Shown here: piece after piece, positions 10,500 through 20,516 of the stretch | Layout: the number at the start of each line of letters is the position of its first letter | Position numbering within the stretch: the stretch's first letter is position 1 | Assembly: GCA_021787665.1 (NCBI GenBank) | Contig: JAJYLN010000003.1 | Location: 62,001-126,000, forward strand | Length of the DNA stretch: 64,000 nt | Origin: a bacterium | GTDB taxonomy: Bacteria; JAMCPX01 | Reading direction: 5' to 3' | The notes under the pieces: model-generated | Databases searched by the model: none | Told to the model about the DNA's origin: nothing | The model's input: only the letters and a program-made list of their open reading frames with translations | Position numbers and translations under genes: made by a program

Positions 10500-11432
10500 T
10501 CATCCCCTGGGGGGCGCTATGCCCATGGCGAGGGCTCGCAGCCTCCAGAGCCATACCGAGAGCCTCGATCCCCCGTGCTTATGGGAGGAGCGGTCCGTTA
10601 CCGTTACTGCATCGAGGTGCGTGAGCGACTCCCGCATCTCCTTCGCGCTGCTGAAACGGTCGTCCGGCTCCCGCTCGATGGCATGCAGGACCACCTCCTC
10701 GAGCTGCGCCGGGACCTCGCGGCGGAGTTGACAGGGCGGGACCGGGCTGCCGGTCATCTTAGCCTGCATGGCTGTGTAGACATTATCGCCCTGGAAAGGC
10801 ACCCTGCCGGTCAGCATCTCGTAGAGCATGACGCCGAGGCTGTAGATGTCCGTGCGCGTGCTGCCGCGCTGCCCTTTTATCTGCTCCGGAGACATGTAGT
10901 CCGGCGTGCCCACGGGCTGGGAAAGACCTCCCCATGTAATCTTGCGCATGGCCGTATCGAGCGCTATTCCGAAGTCTATCAGCTTTAACCTGCCGTCCTT
11001 CATGATCATGATGTTGTCGGGCTTGAGGTCCCGGTGCACCACGTTGCGGTCGTGAAGGTATAGAAGGATGTCCAGAATCTGCACGGCGTAGTCGATGGCG
11101 GTCTGGACGGGCAGACGGCGCTCGCGCTGGAGGCGCTTGCTCAAAAGCTCACCGTCCACGTACTCCATCACGAGATAGAGCCTGCTCTTTTCTCTCGTGT
11201 TCAGTACCTTGATGATTCCTGGATGGTCGACGCTGAGCCCTATGTGCTCCTCGCGCAGGAAACGCTGGTGAAAGACGATGTCGCTCGCGTACTTCAGGTG
11301 CGGCACCTTGAGCGCAACGATGCTCCCGTCTTCGGCGTCGCGTGCGCGAAATATGGTTGCCATGCCGCTGTACGCGACGATGTCGAGGAGCTCGTAGTGA
11401 TCGAGACGCTGTCCGGGGATTAATTCATTCAT
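10500..11432 (-). CDS. Serine/threonine protein kinase (Hanks type)
   Basis: VALKVPHL, HRDLKPDNIM, LIDFGIAL, GTPDYMSPEQIKG, DIYSLGVMLYEMLTG. Confidence 0.95.
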   Translation of the reverse strand: MNELIPGQRLDHYELLDIVAYSGMATIFRARDAEDGSIVALKVPHLKYASDIVFHQRFLREEHIGLSVDHPGIIKVLNTREKSRLYLVMEYVDGELLSKRLQRERRLPVQTAIDYAVQILDILLYLHDRNVVHRDLKPDNIMIMKDGRLKLIDFGIALDTAMRKITWGGLSQPVGTPDYMSPEQIKGQRGSTRTDIYSLGVMLYEMLTGRVPFQGDNVYTAMQAKMTGSPVPPCQLRREVPAQLEEVVLHAIEREPDDRFSSAKEMRESLTHLDAVTVTDRSSHKHGGSRLSVWLWRLRALAMGIAPPRG

Positions 11433-11476
11433 ATGAGTAGAATTTTAACTAAGGTGGCTTTCAGCCACAACCGAAA

Positions 11477-11576
11477 AGTCCTCACCATAGCCCTCTCCCA
11501 AGGGGCGAGGGGATTGAATCCCTTCCTGCCTTGGGGGAAGGCAGGGTACCCATGCGGAGCATGGGTCGTGAGGGCT
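11477..11576. repeat. Intergenic structured element with nested inverted repeats
   Basis: Outer arms agtcctcac/gtgagggct; inner ggggatt-gaatccc, cctgcctt-ggg-ggaaggcagg, acccatgcggagcatgggt. Confidence 0.45.
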
Positions 11577-11653
11577 TTCTGCTTTCTTTGTATTCTTCAT
11601 AGAAGTTACAAGGTAAGGATCTAATCAAAACCGCAGGGCTTGTCAATGCCGCC

Positions 11654-12442
11654 TCACCGCCACAACTGCCGCCACCACGAGGGCTGGGCGGTGTGCGCTC
11701 CGGTGGAGCGCACGGAGAGCACCTGTACGCTTATATTGTCCTCTGATCCTGCATCGCGGGCCCCCTTGACAATCTTCGTGCACGCCGCCTCCGGCCCATC
11801 CGATCGCAGCGCCTCGGCAAGGTCGGCATCGAGCAGGACCTCATACGCCCCGTCGCTGCACTGGAGAACGGTGTCTCCGGGCATGACCTCGAGCTTGAAA
11901 AAGTCGATCGATGCGAGCAGCTCGTTACCCAGGTACCGCGTGATCAGGTGACGGTAGGGGTGCGCCCTGGCTTCTTCCGGCGTGAGGATCCCGTACTGAA
12001 CCCGCTCGCCGACCCACGTGTGGTCCTTGCTTTGCTGGGTCAGCACCCCGTCGCGCAGCAGGTACAGCCTGCAATCTCCTATGTGCGCCGTGAACAGCAC
12101 GTTGCCGGTCAACACGCTCGCTATGACGGCTGCTCCCATGCGGGACAGCTCGGGCACCGTTATGGCCTTCTGATAGATCTCCAGGTTCGCCTGGCGCATG
12201 GCGTTGCGCAGGTTCTTCATGGACAGTCCGGTGCCGGACGACCCGGACATCTCCCGCTCCAGCACCCGCACGGCTAGGGCGCTCGCGACCTCGCCCGCGT
12301 TATGAGCGCCGAGCCCGTCGGCCACGATGGCGAGCACCCCATCGTCGTACTGGTAAAAGCCGATCGCGTCCTCGTTGTTCTCCCGGACAGGGCCCTTGTC
12401 CGTGAGCTGGAAAAACTCTATCTTAGGGTTCAATGCGTTCAC
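11654..12442 (-). CDS. PP2C-family serine/threonine phosphatase
   Basis: LTDKGPVRENNEDAIGFY, IVADGLGAHNAGEVAS, HIGDCRLYLLRDG, LQCSDGAYE; GTG start overlaps permease stop (GTGA). Confidence 0.92.
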   Translation of the reverse strand: MNALNPKIEFFQLTDKGPVRENNEDAIGFYQYDDGVLAIVADGLGAHNAGEVASALAVRVLEREMSGSSGTGLSMKNLRNAMRQANLEIYQKAITVPELSRMGAAVIASVLTGNVLFTAHIGDCRLYLLRDGVLTQQSKDHTWVGERVQYGILTPEEARAHPYRHLITRYLGNELLASIDFFKLEVMPGDTVLQCSDGAYEVLLDADLAEALRSDGPEAACTKIVKGARDAGSEDNISVQVLSVRSTGAHTAQPSWWRQLWR

Positions 12443-13998
12443 GTCGGTCTGGATGTTACCCCTATAATCGCGCGGCCGGTTCGCCTGCTGCTTATCGCGA
12501 CATACAGCGCGCTCGCGACTGCCCATACGCCGGCTATGCCGAAGCAGATATAGGCCTCGTGTCGTGCGTCGCTGTTCCCTATGATGTACAAGTACAGGAT
12601 CGCGCCAAGCATGGCGACGTTCGCCAGCAGCCCGAGTACCGGGATCACGAGGTGCCTGACCGTGTTGAACTGTCTGCGCTCCGCGAATGCGACGATGGTC
12701 CACAGACACGTCAGCCCGTACAGCACGAAGGTGCCGAAGTTCGATGCAAGGGTTATACCGGTCAGTCCCACGACCGAGCGCACGCCGATGGCCGCAATGA
12801 GCGAGGACACGACCACGAGCACCCATATGGCCCTGTGCGGCGTTGCAAAGCGCCCGTGCAGCGCATTCAACAGGCTCGGCATCTCCCTGTCCTGTGCCAT
12901 GGCATAGCTCACACGAACGGCCGTGTTCATGCAACTGAGCGTGGTGCCGAGGATGGCGAGGGCGACCGTTATAGCTATGGTGATCATCAGTCCAAACCCT
13001 ATGCCCCCGAGCAGGCTATTGCCCAGCAGGATCGCCATGTCGCCCATGGGAGCGCTCGATGCCCCGGCCGCTGCGAGGCCCGTCACGGTCGTGCTGACCG
13101 TGCCGCTGACCGCGGTGTTGACCAGCTTCTCGCTGACCATGTAGCTCGCCGCGAAGTACTCGAACAGGTACGCGAACAGCCCCTGGACGACGAGAGAGAT
13201 GACCACGGCCCTCGGTATGTCCCGCTTCGGGTCCTTCGCCTCGGCAGCGAACGCGGTGGAGCTCTCGAACCCCACGAGTATGAGGATCGCGATCGTGGAC
13301 TGTATCAGAACACCTTGTAACGAGTGTATCTTTACCACGTCCCATGCGCCGGTGAAGGCCCAGGTCGTCGCGTGTGCCGGGTTATGCAGCCTGTAGATGA
13401 TCGCTGCAATACCGAAGCCGATCAGCGATACGAGCTGGACGACGTTGATGACAAAGGCCGTGAGCGTCGATCCGGTGACGCCGCGGTACGCGACGTACCC
13501 GACAGTAACTGCAAAGGCCACGGCCATTACCGTAAGCTCTACATTCGACAGGGTCTTGCTCGTAACCGCCGTGTATAGGTAGCCCATCAGTATCGCCATC
13601 ATGGCGACCATCACGCCCGGGTATACCCAGTAGAACAGGTGCGCTGCCCAGCCCGTAACGAGCTTGGCGAGCCGTGCCCATTTGTGGTGCTCCTTGTTCT
13701 CCCGGTCCAGGAAAGCCTTCTCCGCGAAATAGTAGGAGCTGCCGAACCCCGCCTCCGGGTATATCCGTGCGAGCTCCGCGTAGGAGAGCGCGGTGAGGAA
13801 CGCCAGCACGAGCGCGAAGACGATGCCCGACCATATATCGGACGCCACGGACGAGCCGCCCGGCGCGGTTGCCGCTGCCTGCATCTGATAGGTGATCCAC
13901 AGGAACGCGCCCGGCGCGATCAACGCCATCGCGTTTACCGTCACGCCCGTCAGACCGAGCGTGGATTTTACCTGCGTGCTTGTCCTTTCCTGACTCAT
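12439..13998 (-). CDS. APC-superfamily amino acid permease
   Basis: 519 aa multi-TM; SYAELARIYPEAGFGSSYYFAEKAF, ILVGFESSTAFAAEAKDPKRDIPRAV. Confidence 0.9.
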   Translation of the reverse strand: MSQERTSTQVKSTLGLTGVTVNAMALIAPGAFLWITYQMQAAATAPGGSSVASDIWSGIVFALVLAFLTALSYAELARIYPEAGFGSSYYFAEKAFLDRENKEHHKWARLAKLVTGWAAHLFYWVYPGVMVAMMAILMGYLYTAVTSKTLSNVELTVMAVAFAVTVGYVAYRGVTGSTLTAFVINVVQLVSLIGFGIAAIIYRLHNPAHATTWAFTGAWDVVKIHSLQGVLIQSTIAILILVGFESSTAFAAEAKDPKRDIPRAVVISLVVQGLFAYLFEYFAASYMVSEKLVNTAVSGTVSTTVTGLAAAGASSAPMGDMAILLGNSLLGGIGFGLMITIAITVALAILGTTLSCMNTAVRVSYAMAQDREMPSLLNALHGRFATPHRAIWVLVVVSSLIAAIGVRSVVGLTGITLASNFGTFVLYGLTCLWTIVAFAERRQFNTVRHLVIPVLGLLANVAMLGAILYLYIIGNSDARHEAYICFGIAGVWAVASALYVAISSRRTGRAIIGVTSRPT

Positions 13999-14010
13999 GG
14001 TGACCTCCCG

Positions 14011-14796
14011 TTAAAAGTTTATGTAGACCTGCGTGGTCCATTTCCACGCCCCCATCAGACCTGCATCATTGAACCAGGTAGGCCCTATGAGCAGGCTGAT
14101 ATTTTTCGTCCAGTTCAGATACGTACCGAACCCGCCGCCGCCGATCATATTCTTGCCTGCGGCATAGTCCGCGGCAAAGGTTAGAGAGTCCATCCAGTCC
14201 TTGCCGACATTGAAAGTCCGGTCCACGGCGACCATCCAATCCTGGTTGTTGGGTTGGCCCGTGCTGCCCAGGAGCACGGCGTGGTTTCCGACGTAATAGC
14301 CGAGATGAAGCCTCATGTTGATATACGGAATGGTCTTGCCGATGACGATAGTACCGATGTCTGCTGCCGTCGTCGACGGGTTCGTGCCGACGTTGAATAT
14401 GCCGACAGCCAGCCCGGGGGCGCCCTTGAACATCGAGTCTTCCGGCGTTCCGAGTTTTGCGTTGAACAGATACGGGTCTGCCGACGGATATATGCCGTCG
14501 ACACCGATCTCCATGTTTATCTTGTCGAACGGAAGGACCCCGATCTCAAAGCCGATATCGGATGCAAGAGCGTTCGGTGAGCCGTCGGCATCTACCATCG
14601 ACTTCTTGTAGACGCTGAAGAAGTTCCCTATCATCAGCTCCGGGATCCCGTAGGGGTGCACGTCCTCCACGCACGGCGTCCAGAATTCGGTCGTCTCCCA
14701 TGCGCGCGCGATACCGACCATGCAGGCATACACGATGATTGCAGACGCAATGATGCCCACAAACTTTCTTATCCCCTTCTCCTGTATCTTTTTCAT
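14011..14796 (-). CDS. Uncharacterised probable outer-membrane beta-barrel protein
   Basis: MKKIQEKGIRKFVGIIASAIIVYACMVGIARA signal peptide; amphipathic repeats, C-terminal aromatic (VYINF); preceded by a good RBS. Confidence 0.6.
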   Translation of the reverse strand: MKKIQEKGIRKFVGIIASAIIVYACMVGIARAWETTEFWTPCVEDVHPYGIPELMIGNFFSVYKKSMVDADGSPNALASDIGFEIGVLPFDKINMEIGVDGIYPSADPYLFNAKLGTPEDSMFKGAPGLAVGIFNVGTNPSTTAADIGTIVIGKTIPYINMRLHLGYYVGNHAVLLGSTGQPNNQDWMVAVDRTFNVGKDWMDSLTFAADYAAGKNMIGGGGFGTYLNWTKNISLLIGPTWFNDAGLMGAWKWTTQVYINF

Positions 14797-14988
14797 TTCT
14801 TGCCTCCTGAAATGGGATAAGGGCACGGAGCATGCCAGTACGCAGGGAAACGCTGGAGAGTGGCTTTTGATGCGGGTTTACGGGCTATTCAGACGTAGCG
14901 ACAAAGGGAATACAGTATTTACAAACTTGTAATACCGTTACAAAAAGGCCCGCCTTGTCAGCGCTTCGAGGAAGATCGCGGGCATCCT

Positions 14989-15014
14989 ATGAGGGGGGCT
15001 GGATGCCCCCCTCA
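14989..15014. terminator. Perfect GC-rich hairpin following the phosphoesterase gene
   Basis: atgaggggggctggatgcccccctcat inverted repeat; no T-run, so terminator role is tentative. Confidence 0.4.
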
Positions 15015-15035
15015 TCATAGATCAAAGGGAAGCGA

Positions 15036-17411
15036 CTACCCGGCGCCGGGGTTTTGGGTTATGGTAGGCCACGTCTCCGGGACTGCCGTAAACGGGGTCA
15101 GGTCCGGGGTCGCCTGGAACATGTCGTACAGCGGCAGCGCGGTTGCATCGTACTCCGTCATGGGGGGCAGCCCAAGAATAAGCTCTATGGTCCTCAGCAC
15201 GCCGGGGAACCCGTAGTGCTCGAGGGAGATATGCCCGTGCCTTGCGTACGGACCCACGACCACAATAAACGACCTGTCCTGTGCGATGTGGTCTATGCCG
15301 ACCTGGGGGTCATCCTCGTCGAGGAAGATCACGGTCGATCCCCAATACTTGCTGTGCGCGATTGCCTGCACGACCATCGCGGTCGCGTAGTCGTTCTCTG
15401 AGTAATCACCTGGCGGGTAATGGTCATCGCCGAATGTCAGGTAGAGGAACTGCGGGAACTTGTCCGTCGCTACCATGGTGTTGAACACGCCCAGGAACTC
15501 GTTGGCCCTTGCAACATCGCTGAACAGGCCGCCGTAGTTCGGATCGATGTACGGGAGGTACTCTGAAGGCGTCGGGCTATTGAAGGCTGCGGTGTACAGC
15601 CTCGGTATGCCCTCGCCGAAGATCGAGAACGAGATGCCGGCATTCAGGAGCTCCGAGAAGATGGAACCGCTCGGAAGTCCTGCGATGGGCTGGCTGGAGT
15701 CGTCCATCCGGTTCATGCCACCATAGTCCAGGTTGATCGCCCATATCCTCCTGAGGTAGTCGCTCTCATAGCTGTTGATGGCGAGCGGATGCCCCTCTAT
15801 CGACGTGTCTATATCGAGGTAGAAGTCCGTACCGAGTGCAAACTGCCGCGCCATGGCATGGGTGTTGGGTGTCGTGAACCCCTTGCCCATCTCACTGGTG
15901 CATCCGTACGTCGCCGGGAGGCCGGCAAAGGCAGAATCGCTGCCCGGCGCATAGTAGGGACACGGTATGGGCTTGGTATCTGCGGAGGTAAGGTCACCGA
16001 ACTCCATGTCCGCGGTCTTGTTCTCCCTGAAGATATAGACGACGTGCTTAATGTTCGACCAGGCTGCCTGGATGGCCGGGTCCGCTGGATGGCCGGGACT
16101 GACAAAGTCGTTCGCGAGGACCTGAGCGGTGTACGTGGCGAGCTTCGAGGCAGAAGGAACAGGTATGTCCGAGACAGAACCGTAGACGTACCAATTGTAG
16201 TCGGCGAAGTCGAACACCTGGCTATAGCCTGCCGGTACCCATCCCCCATGCCCTATGCCGTACATGTTTGCGGTATAGAGATGACTGTTCTGCGTGTCGA
16301 ACACGACCCCTGCCGGGTACGACCCAGTAGGTATTCTCCCGATAACCGTATCCGTGGAGGTGTCCACCACAGCGACCGCGTTGTCCGCGCCCATGGCGAC
16401 GTACAGGGTACCGCCGTTCGGGGACAGCGCAAGCCCATCCGGCGAACCGGCCACCGATGGCTCTTTGGAGAACATCGCAAGGGATAGGTTCGATACCGCG
16501 TTCGTTGCCGTGTCGATGATGCTGACAGAGTCGCTCAGCGTGTTCGCGACGTACATCTTGGTACCGTCCGGGGACGAGATGATCGCTGCCGGTCCTGCCT
16601 GAACCGGTATGACTGCGGTCGTGACCGGCGTTCCGGTGAGCGATAAAACGGACACCGTCGCAGATCCCCTGTTGGTGACATACGCCTTGCTTCCGTCCGG
16701 CGTTATCGCCACGTCCCATGGATAGAGTCCGCCGGTGACTACCGTAAAGGTCTGTACCCCGTTCAAGAGGTCGATGATCGACACCGTCTCTCCCGGGTAC
16801 TGCGGACAGTTGGGCGCCTGGATAGTTCCGCCGCAGGCATAGCCCACGTCGTTCGCGGCGATAAGGGTATTGCCGTTAACGGCGATACCAGCCGGCGTTG
16901 GCTGCAGCGTCATGAGCGAGCCGAACCTTGCTGTCGTGTACGCCTGCAGGGCCATGGACTGTCTCAGGGCCATTTTTCTGGACGGATCGATGCTGATATC
17001 CAGTATAAAGCCGCTCTGGTTCTGCACGCCGGGCACGTAGATGTCCGCCCCACTGACGGCCATGCCGTCGAAAGACTCGTACGGCGAGAGGGCAAAGGAC
17101 GATACGATGCTATCTGTTACGGTGTCTATCGCCGTAATCCTGTGGCTGCCGCCAGTCTTCACCCATCCGGTGCTGAGCGTCAAGACCGTCTTGCCATCCG
17201 GCGTTACTGCTATCTCGCTCGGCATGGGGATGCTCTTCCTGTCAGCGCCGACCTGGACACCGGCCGGCGTCAGGATATCTCCACCGGCGCCGTACAGCAT
17301 ACTACTGGCCGACGACGCATTGGTCTTCGATTTCGTACTGCAGCCTGCAAGGCCTGCCGCGGTTATAAGAAGCGCAGTCACCAACATCAACGAATAGCTC
17401 TTGTTCCACAT
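15036..17411 (-). CDS. YncE/YVTN beta-propeller plus phosphoesterase (alkaline phosphatase superfamily) lipoprotein
   Basis: Lipobox LAGCSTKS; repeated PDGSKAYVTNRGSATVSV / DTATN / DTSTDTVIGRIPTGSYPAG; IKHVVYIFRENKTADMEFGDL, FLDEDDPQVGIDHI. Confidence 0.85.
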   Translation of the reverse strand: MWNKSYSLMLVTALLITAAGLAGCSTKSKTNASSASSMLYGAGGDILTPAGVQVGADRKSIPMPSEIAVTPDGKTVLTLSTGWVKTGGSHRITAIDTVTDSIVSSFALSPYESFDGMAVSGADIYVPGVQNQSGFILDISIDPSRKMALRQSMALQAYTTARFGSLMTLQPTPAGIAVNGNTLIAANDVGYACGGTIQAPNCPQYPGETVSIIDLLNGVQTFTVVTGGLYPWDVAITPDGSKAYVTNRGSATVSVLSLTGTPVTTAVIPVQAGPAAIISSPDGTKMYVANTLSDSVSIIDTATNAVSNLSLAMFSKEPSVAGSPDGLALSPNGGTLYVAMGADNAVAVVDTSTDTVIGRIPTGSYPAGVVFDTQNSHLYTANMYGIGHGGWVPAGYSQVFDFADYNWYVYGSVSDIPVPSASKLATYTAQVLANDFVSPGHPADPAIQAAWSNIKHVVYIFRENKTADMEFGDLTSADTKPIPCPYYAPGSDSAFAGLPATYGCTSEMGKGFTTPNTHAMARQFALGTDFYLDIDTSIEGHPLAINSYESDYLRRIWAINLDYGGMNRMDDSSQPIAGLPSGSIFSELLNAGISFSIFGEGIPRLYTAAFNSPTPSEYLPYIDPNYGGLFSDVARANEFLGVFNTMVATDKFPQFLYLTFGDDHYPPGDYSENDYATAMVVQAIAHSKYWGSTVIFLDEDDPQVGIDHIAQDRSFIVVVGPYARHGHISLEHYGFPGVLRTIELILGLPPMTEYDATALPLYDMFQATPDLTPFTAVPETWPTITQNPGAG

Positions 17412-17464
17412 ACGTCCTCCTTTTTATCGCTCTCTCTCATAGGGAAGCATGCCCGGGACAGGGG

Positions 17465-17581
17465 TCAGGAGTGTTTCTCTTTCTCCTTCGCCTTCTGCTC
17501 CATAGATGCCTTCTTCTTCATCCTCAGCCTCTTCGCCTTTCTCCTCTGTTTTCTGTTTAGTTCCCGATCTTTCTCTCTCAT
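17465..17581 (-). CDS. 38-aa highly basic small protein downstream of rpmB
   Basis: Reverse complement GGAGCGGAT-ATG...TGA encodes MREKDRELNRKQRRKAKRLRMKKKASMEQKAKEKEKHS; 15 nt after rpmB stop. Confidence 0.5.
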   Translation of the reverse strand: MREKDRELNRKQRRKAKRLRMKKKASMEQKAKEKEKHS

Positions 17582-17596
17582 ATCCGCTCCTTTCGG

Positions 17597-17824
17597 TTAA
17601 GCAGTCGTCGAAGCAGCCTTCATGGCTGTCTTCCGGGCGACTTTCTGGACCTTGCCGGACTTTATACACGTCGAGCACACATAGGCGCTTCTCACGCTGC
17701 CGCCCTGGAGTATCTTGATTCTCTGAAGGTTCGGCTCCCATCTCTTGTTTGTCTTGTTGTTCGCGTGGCTCACGCTGTGGCCATACAGCGGCCCCTTGCC
17801 GCATATCTCGCACACCTTTGCCAT
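17597..17824 (-). CDS. rpmB: 50S ribosomal protein L28
   Basis: [38 protein letters not shown]. Confidence 0.97.
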   Translation of the reverse strand: MAKVCEICGKGPLYGHSVSHANNKTNKRWEPNLQRIKILQGGSVRSAYVCSTCIKSGKVQKVARKTAMKAASTTA

Positions 17825-17873
17825 GTTTTTTCCTCCATTTTCCTCTACAGTATTATACCATAACTTTCGGATA

Positions 17874-20513
17874 TCAACCTCTCTCAGCAAGCCTCAGGAG
17901 CTGCCCCACGGCATCGCTCAGCCTGTCCGTTGCCGGGCCACCGGCTTGCGCGAAGTCCTTCCTTCCCCCGCCGCTTCCACCGAGTATGCCGGCGAGATCC
18001 TTCACTATCTCTGCGGCGCTGTACCTGTCCGTCAGGTCTTTCGTGACAAACACCACGACCGTTGCCTTCCCCTCTATCGCGCTCCCGAGTGCACCGATGC
18101 CCGTCTTGATCTTCTGCTTCAGGACATCGCACAGGCTGCGCATGTCGTCGACCGATACACCCTCGAGCACCGCGGTCAAGACCTTCATTCCCCTGACCTC
18201 CACGGCCCGGGCGAGTATGCCCTGCGCCCGATCCGTCGCCGCGGCCTTGCCACCCGTCGGCCTCGACTCGAGGTCCTTAACCCGCTGCTTCAGTCTTTCG
18301 GCAGCCGTGATCACATCGCTTTCGGGTGAGCCCAGGACGGATGACAGCTCTTTGATGGACGACAGCCGCTCTCGGACAAAGCCGTAGGCCGCCTGTCCGG
18401 TCAGGGCCTCTATCCTCCGCACCCCGGCCGATACGGAAGTCTCCTTTACCATCAAGAACAGACCGATGTCGCCGGTGCGCTTTATGTGCGTGCCCCCGCA
18501 CAGCTCCTTGCTTACCTTATCGATGGTGACAACCCTGACGATGTCCTTGTACTTCTCGTCGAACAGCGCCATAGCCCCCTCTTTGACCGCGTCCTCCAGG
18601 GACGAGAAGTTGACGACTACCTCGTGGTTCTCCCGTATCCACTGATTGACCTGGGACTCGACCTTCAGGACCTCCTCTGCGGTAACAGCGCGGCCGAGGG
18701 TAAAGTCGAACCGCAGCCTTAATGGGCCTACGTACGAGCCGGCCTGCGTTATACCGGGGTCTATTAGGCTGCGCAACGCTGCCTGGAGCAGGTGGGTCGC
18801 GGTATGGTGGAGGGCCGTTGCCTGGCGCCCCTCCCTGTTCACGGCGAGCTCCGCGTTCTGGCCCCGAGCAAAGCGCCCCTTCTCCACCTTTCCGATGTGT
18901 GCTATGATGCCTTCTACCGGCCTTATGGTGTCCCTGACAGAAAACCTGTTCGGACCTGCGGAAATCGTGCCGGTGTCACCGGCCTGACCACCGGACTCCG
19001 CATAGAACGGCGTCTCCTTGAAGACGAGGATGCCTTCCTCGCCTTCGCCGAGCTCTTCCACGTACTGGCCCTCCCGCATGATCCACTGGACCGGCGTCTT
19101 CAGCGATAGTCTCCGGTACCCGATGAACTCCGTCGGGCCGGAGGCCTGCACGATCTGCTCGTACAACGATAGGTCCTTGGTCTCTATGGCTTTCCCGAAC
19201 TTGCTGGCGCCCCTTGCCTTCTGTCTCTGCTCCTCCATGAGCACCGCGAACCGGTCACTATCAACCGTCATACCGTTTTCTTTCGCGATATCGGAAAGGA
19301 TGTCGATGGGGAAGCCGTAGGTGTCATAGAGTTTGAAGGCGAAGGCACCGTCTATGGCCGTACCACCGGACGACCGCATGCCGGCGAGCCTGTCCTCGAT
19401 AAAGGAAAGACCTCTCTCGAGCGTAACGAGGAACCTGCCTTCCTCCTCCTTGATCGTGGACTGGATGAGCCGCCGCTGCTTGCCGAGATACGCGTAGGTG
19501 TCGCTGTACGGTCCGATGATTGCATCCACTGCTGTATGGAGCCTTGGCTCTTTCATGCCGACCATGAACGCGTACCGCAGCGCACGCCTTAGAATCCTCC
19601 TCAGGACGTAGCCCCGCTGCTCATTGGACGGCAGCACACCGTCGCCGATGAGGAACACGGATGCCCTGAGGTGGTCCGCAATCACCCTGAGCGCGGTGCC
19701 GGAAAAGGAACCGGGGTCATAGCCCACGTGCAGGATGTCTTCCAGCGACCTGAGGATGTCCCTGAAGATGTCGATGTCGTAGTTGCTCGTCACCCCTGCG
19801 ATCACCGCACTGATCCTCTCGAGTCCCATCCCGGTGTCGATGCTCGGCTTCGGCAGCGCGATGAGCGTGCCGTCCTGCTGCCTGTTGTATTGCATGAACA
19901 CGAGGTTCCATATCTCGAGGTACCTGTCGCACGCGCACCCCACCCCGCAGTCCGGGTCCTTGCATTGCACGGCTTCGCCCTGATCGAAGATGATCTCCGA
20001 GCACGGTCCGCAGGGACCGGTATCGCCCATGGACCAGAAGTTATCCTTCGCGTCCATCCTCACGATCCGCGCCGCGGGAATGCCGATGTTCTTGTTCCAC
20101 AGGTGGTACGCCTCGTCGTCATCCTTGAAGGTCGTGATCCACAGCCTCTCCGGGGGCAGCTTGAACTCCCGGGTAAGGAGCTCCCATGCGAAGCGTATGG
20201 CGTCCTCCTTGAAGTAGTCGCCGAAGGAAAAATTGCCGAGCATCTCAAAAAAGGTGTGGTGCCTCGCGGTATAACCGACGTTCTCGAGGTCGTTATGCTT
20301 CCCCCCTGCCCTCACGCACTTCTGCGAGGTACAGGCCCTCGCGTAGTCCGCCCGGTCCTCGCCCGTGAAGAACCTCTTGAACTGTACCATGCCTGCGTTG
20401 GTAAACAGCAGGGTGGGGTCGTTCCGGGGAACGAGGGAAGAACTTGGTACAAGCCTGTGTCCCTGCGAGGTGAAGTACCTGAGGAAGGTATCTCTGATCT
20501 CTTTAGTGTTCAC
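17874..20513 (-). CDS. alaS: Alanyl-tRNA synthetase
   Basis: [29 protein letters not shown]...[39 protein letters not shown]. Confidence 0.98.
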   Translation of the reverse strand: MNTKEIRDTFLRYFTSQGHRLVPSSSLVPRNDPTLLFTNAGMVQFKRFFTGEDRADYARACTSQKCVRAGGKHNDLENVGYTARHHTFFEMLGNFSFGDYFKEDAIRFAWELLTREFKLPPERLWITTFKDDDEAYHLWNKNIGIPAARIVRMDAKDNFWSMGDTGPCGPCSEIIFDQGEAVQCKDPDCGVGCACDRYLEIWNLVFMQYNRQQDGTLIALPKPSIDTGMGLERISAVIAGVTSNYDIDIFRDILRSLEDILHVGYDPGSFSGTALRVIADHLRASVFLIGDGVLPSNEQRGYVLRRILRRALRYAFMVGMKEPRLHTAVDAIIGPYSDTYAYLGKQRRLIQSTIKEEEGRFLVTLERGLSFIEDRLAGMRSSGGTAIDGAFAFKLYDTYGFPIDILSDIAKENGMTVDSDRFAVLMEEQRQKARGASKFGKAIETKDLSLYEQIVQASGPTEFIGYRRLSLKTPVQWIMREGQYVEELGEGEEGILVFKETPFYAESGGQAGDTGTISAGPNRFSVRDTIRPVEGIIAHIGKVEKGRFARGQNAELAVNREGRQATALHHTATHLLQAALRSLIDPGITQAGSYVGPLRLRFDFTLGRAVTAEEVLKVESQVNQWIRENHEVVVNFSSLEDAVKEGAMALFDEKYKDIVRVVTIDKVSKELCGGTHIKRTGDIGLFLMVKETSVSAGVRRIEALTGQAAYGFVRERLSSIKELSSVLGSPESDVITAAERLKQRVKDLESRPTGGKAAATDRAQGILARAVEVRGMKVLTAVLEGVSVDDMRSLCDVLKQKIKTGIGALGSAIEGKATVVVFVTKDLTDRYSAAEIVKDLAGILGGSGGGRKDFAQAGGPATDRLSDAVGQLLRLAERG

Positions 20514-20516
20514 CGA

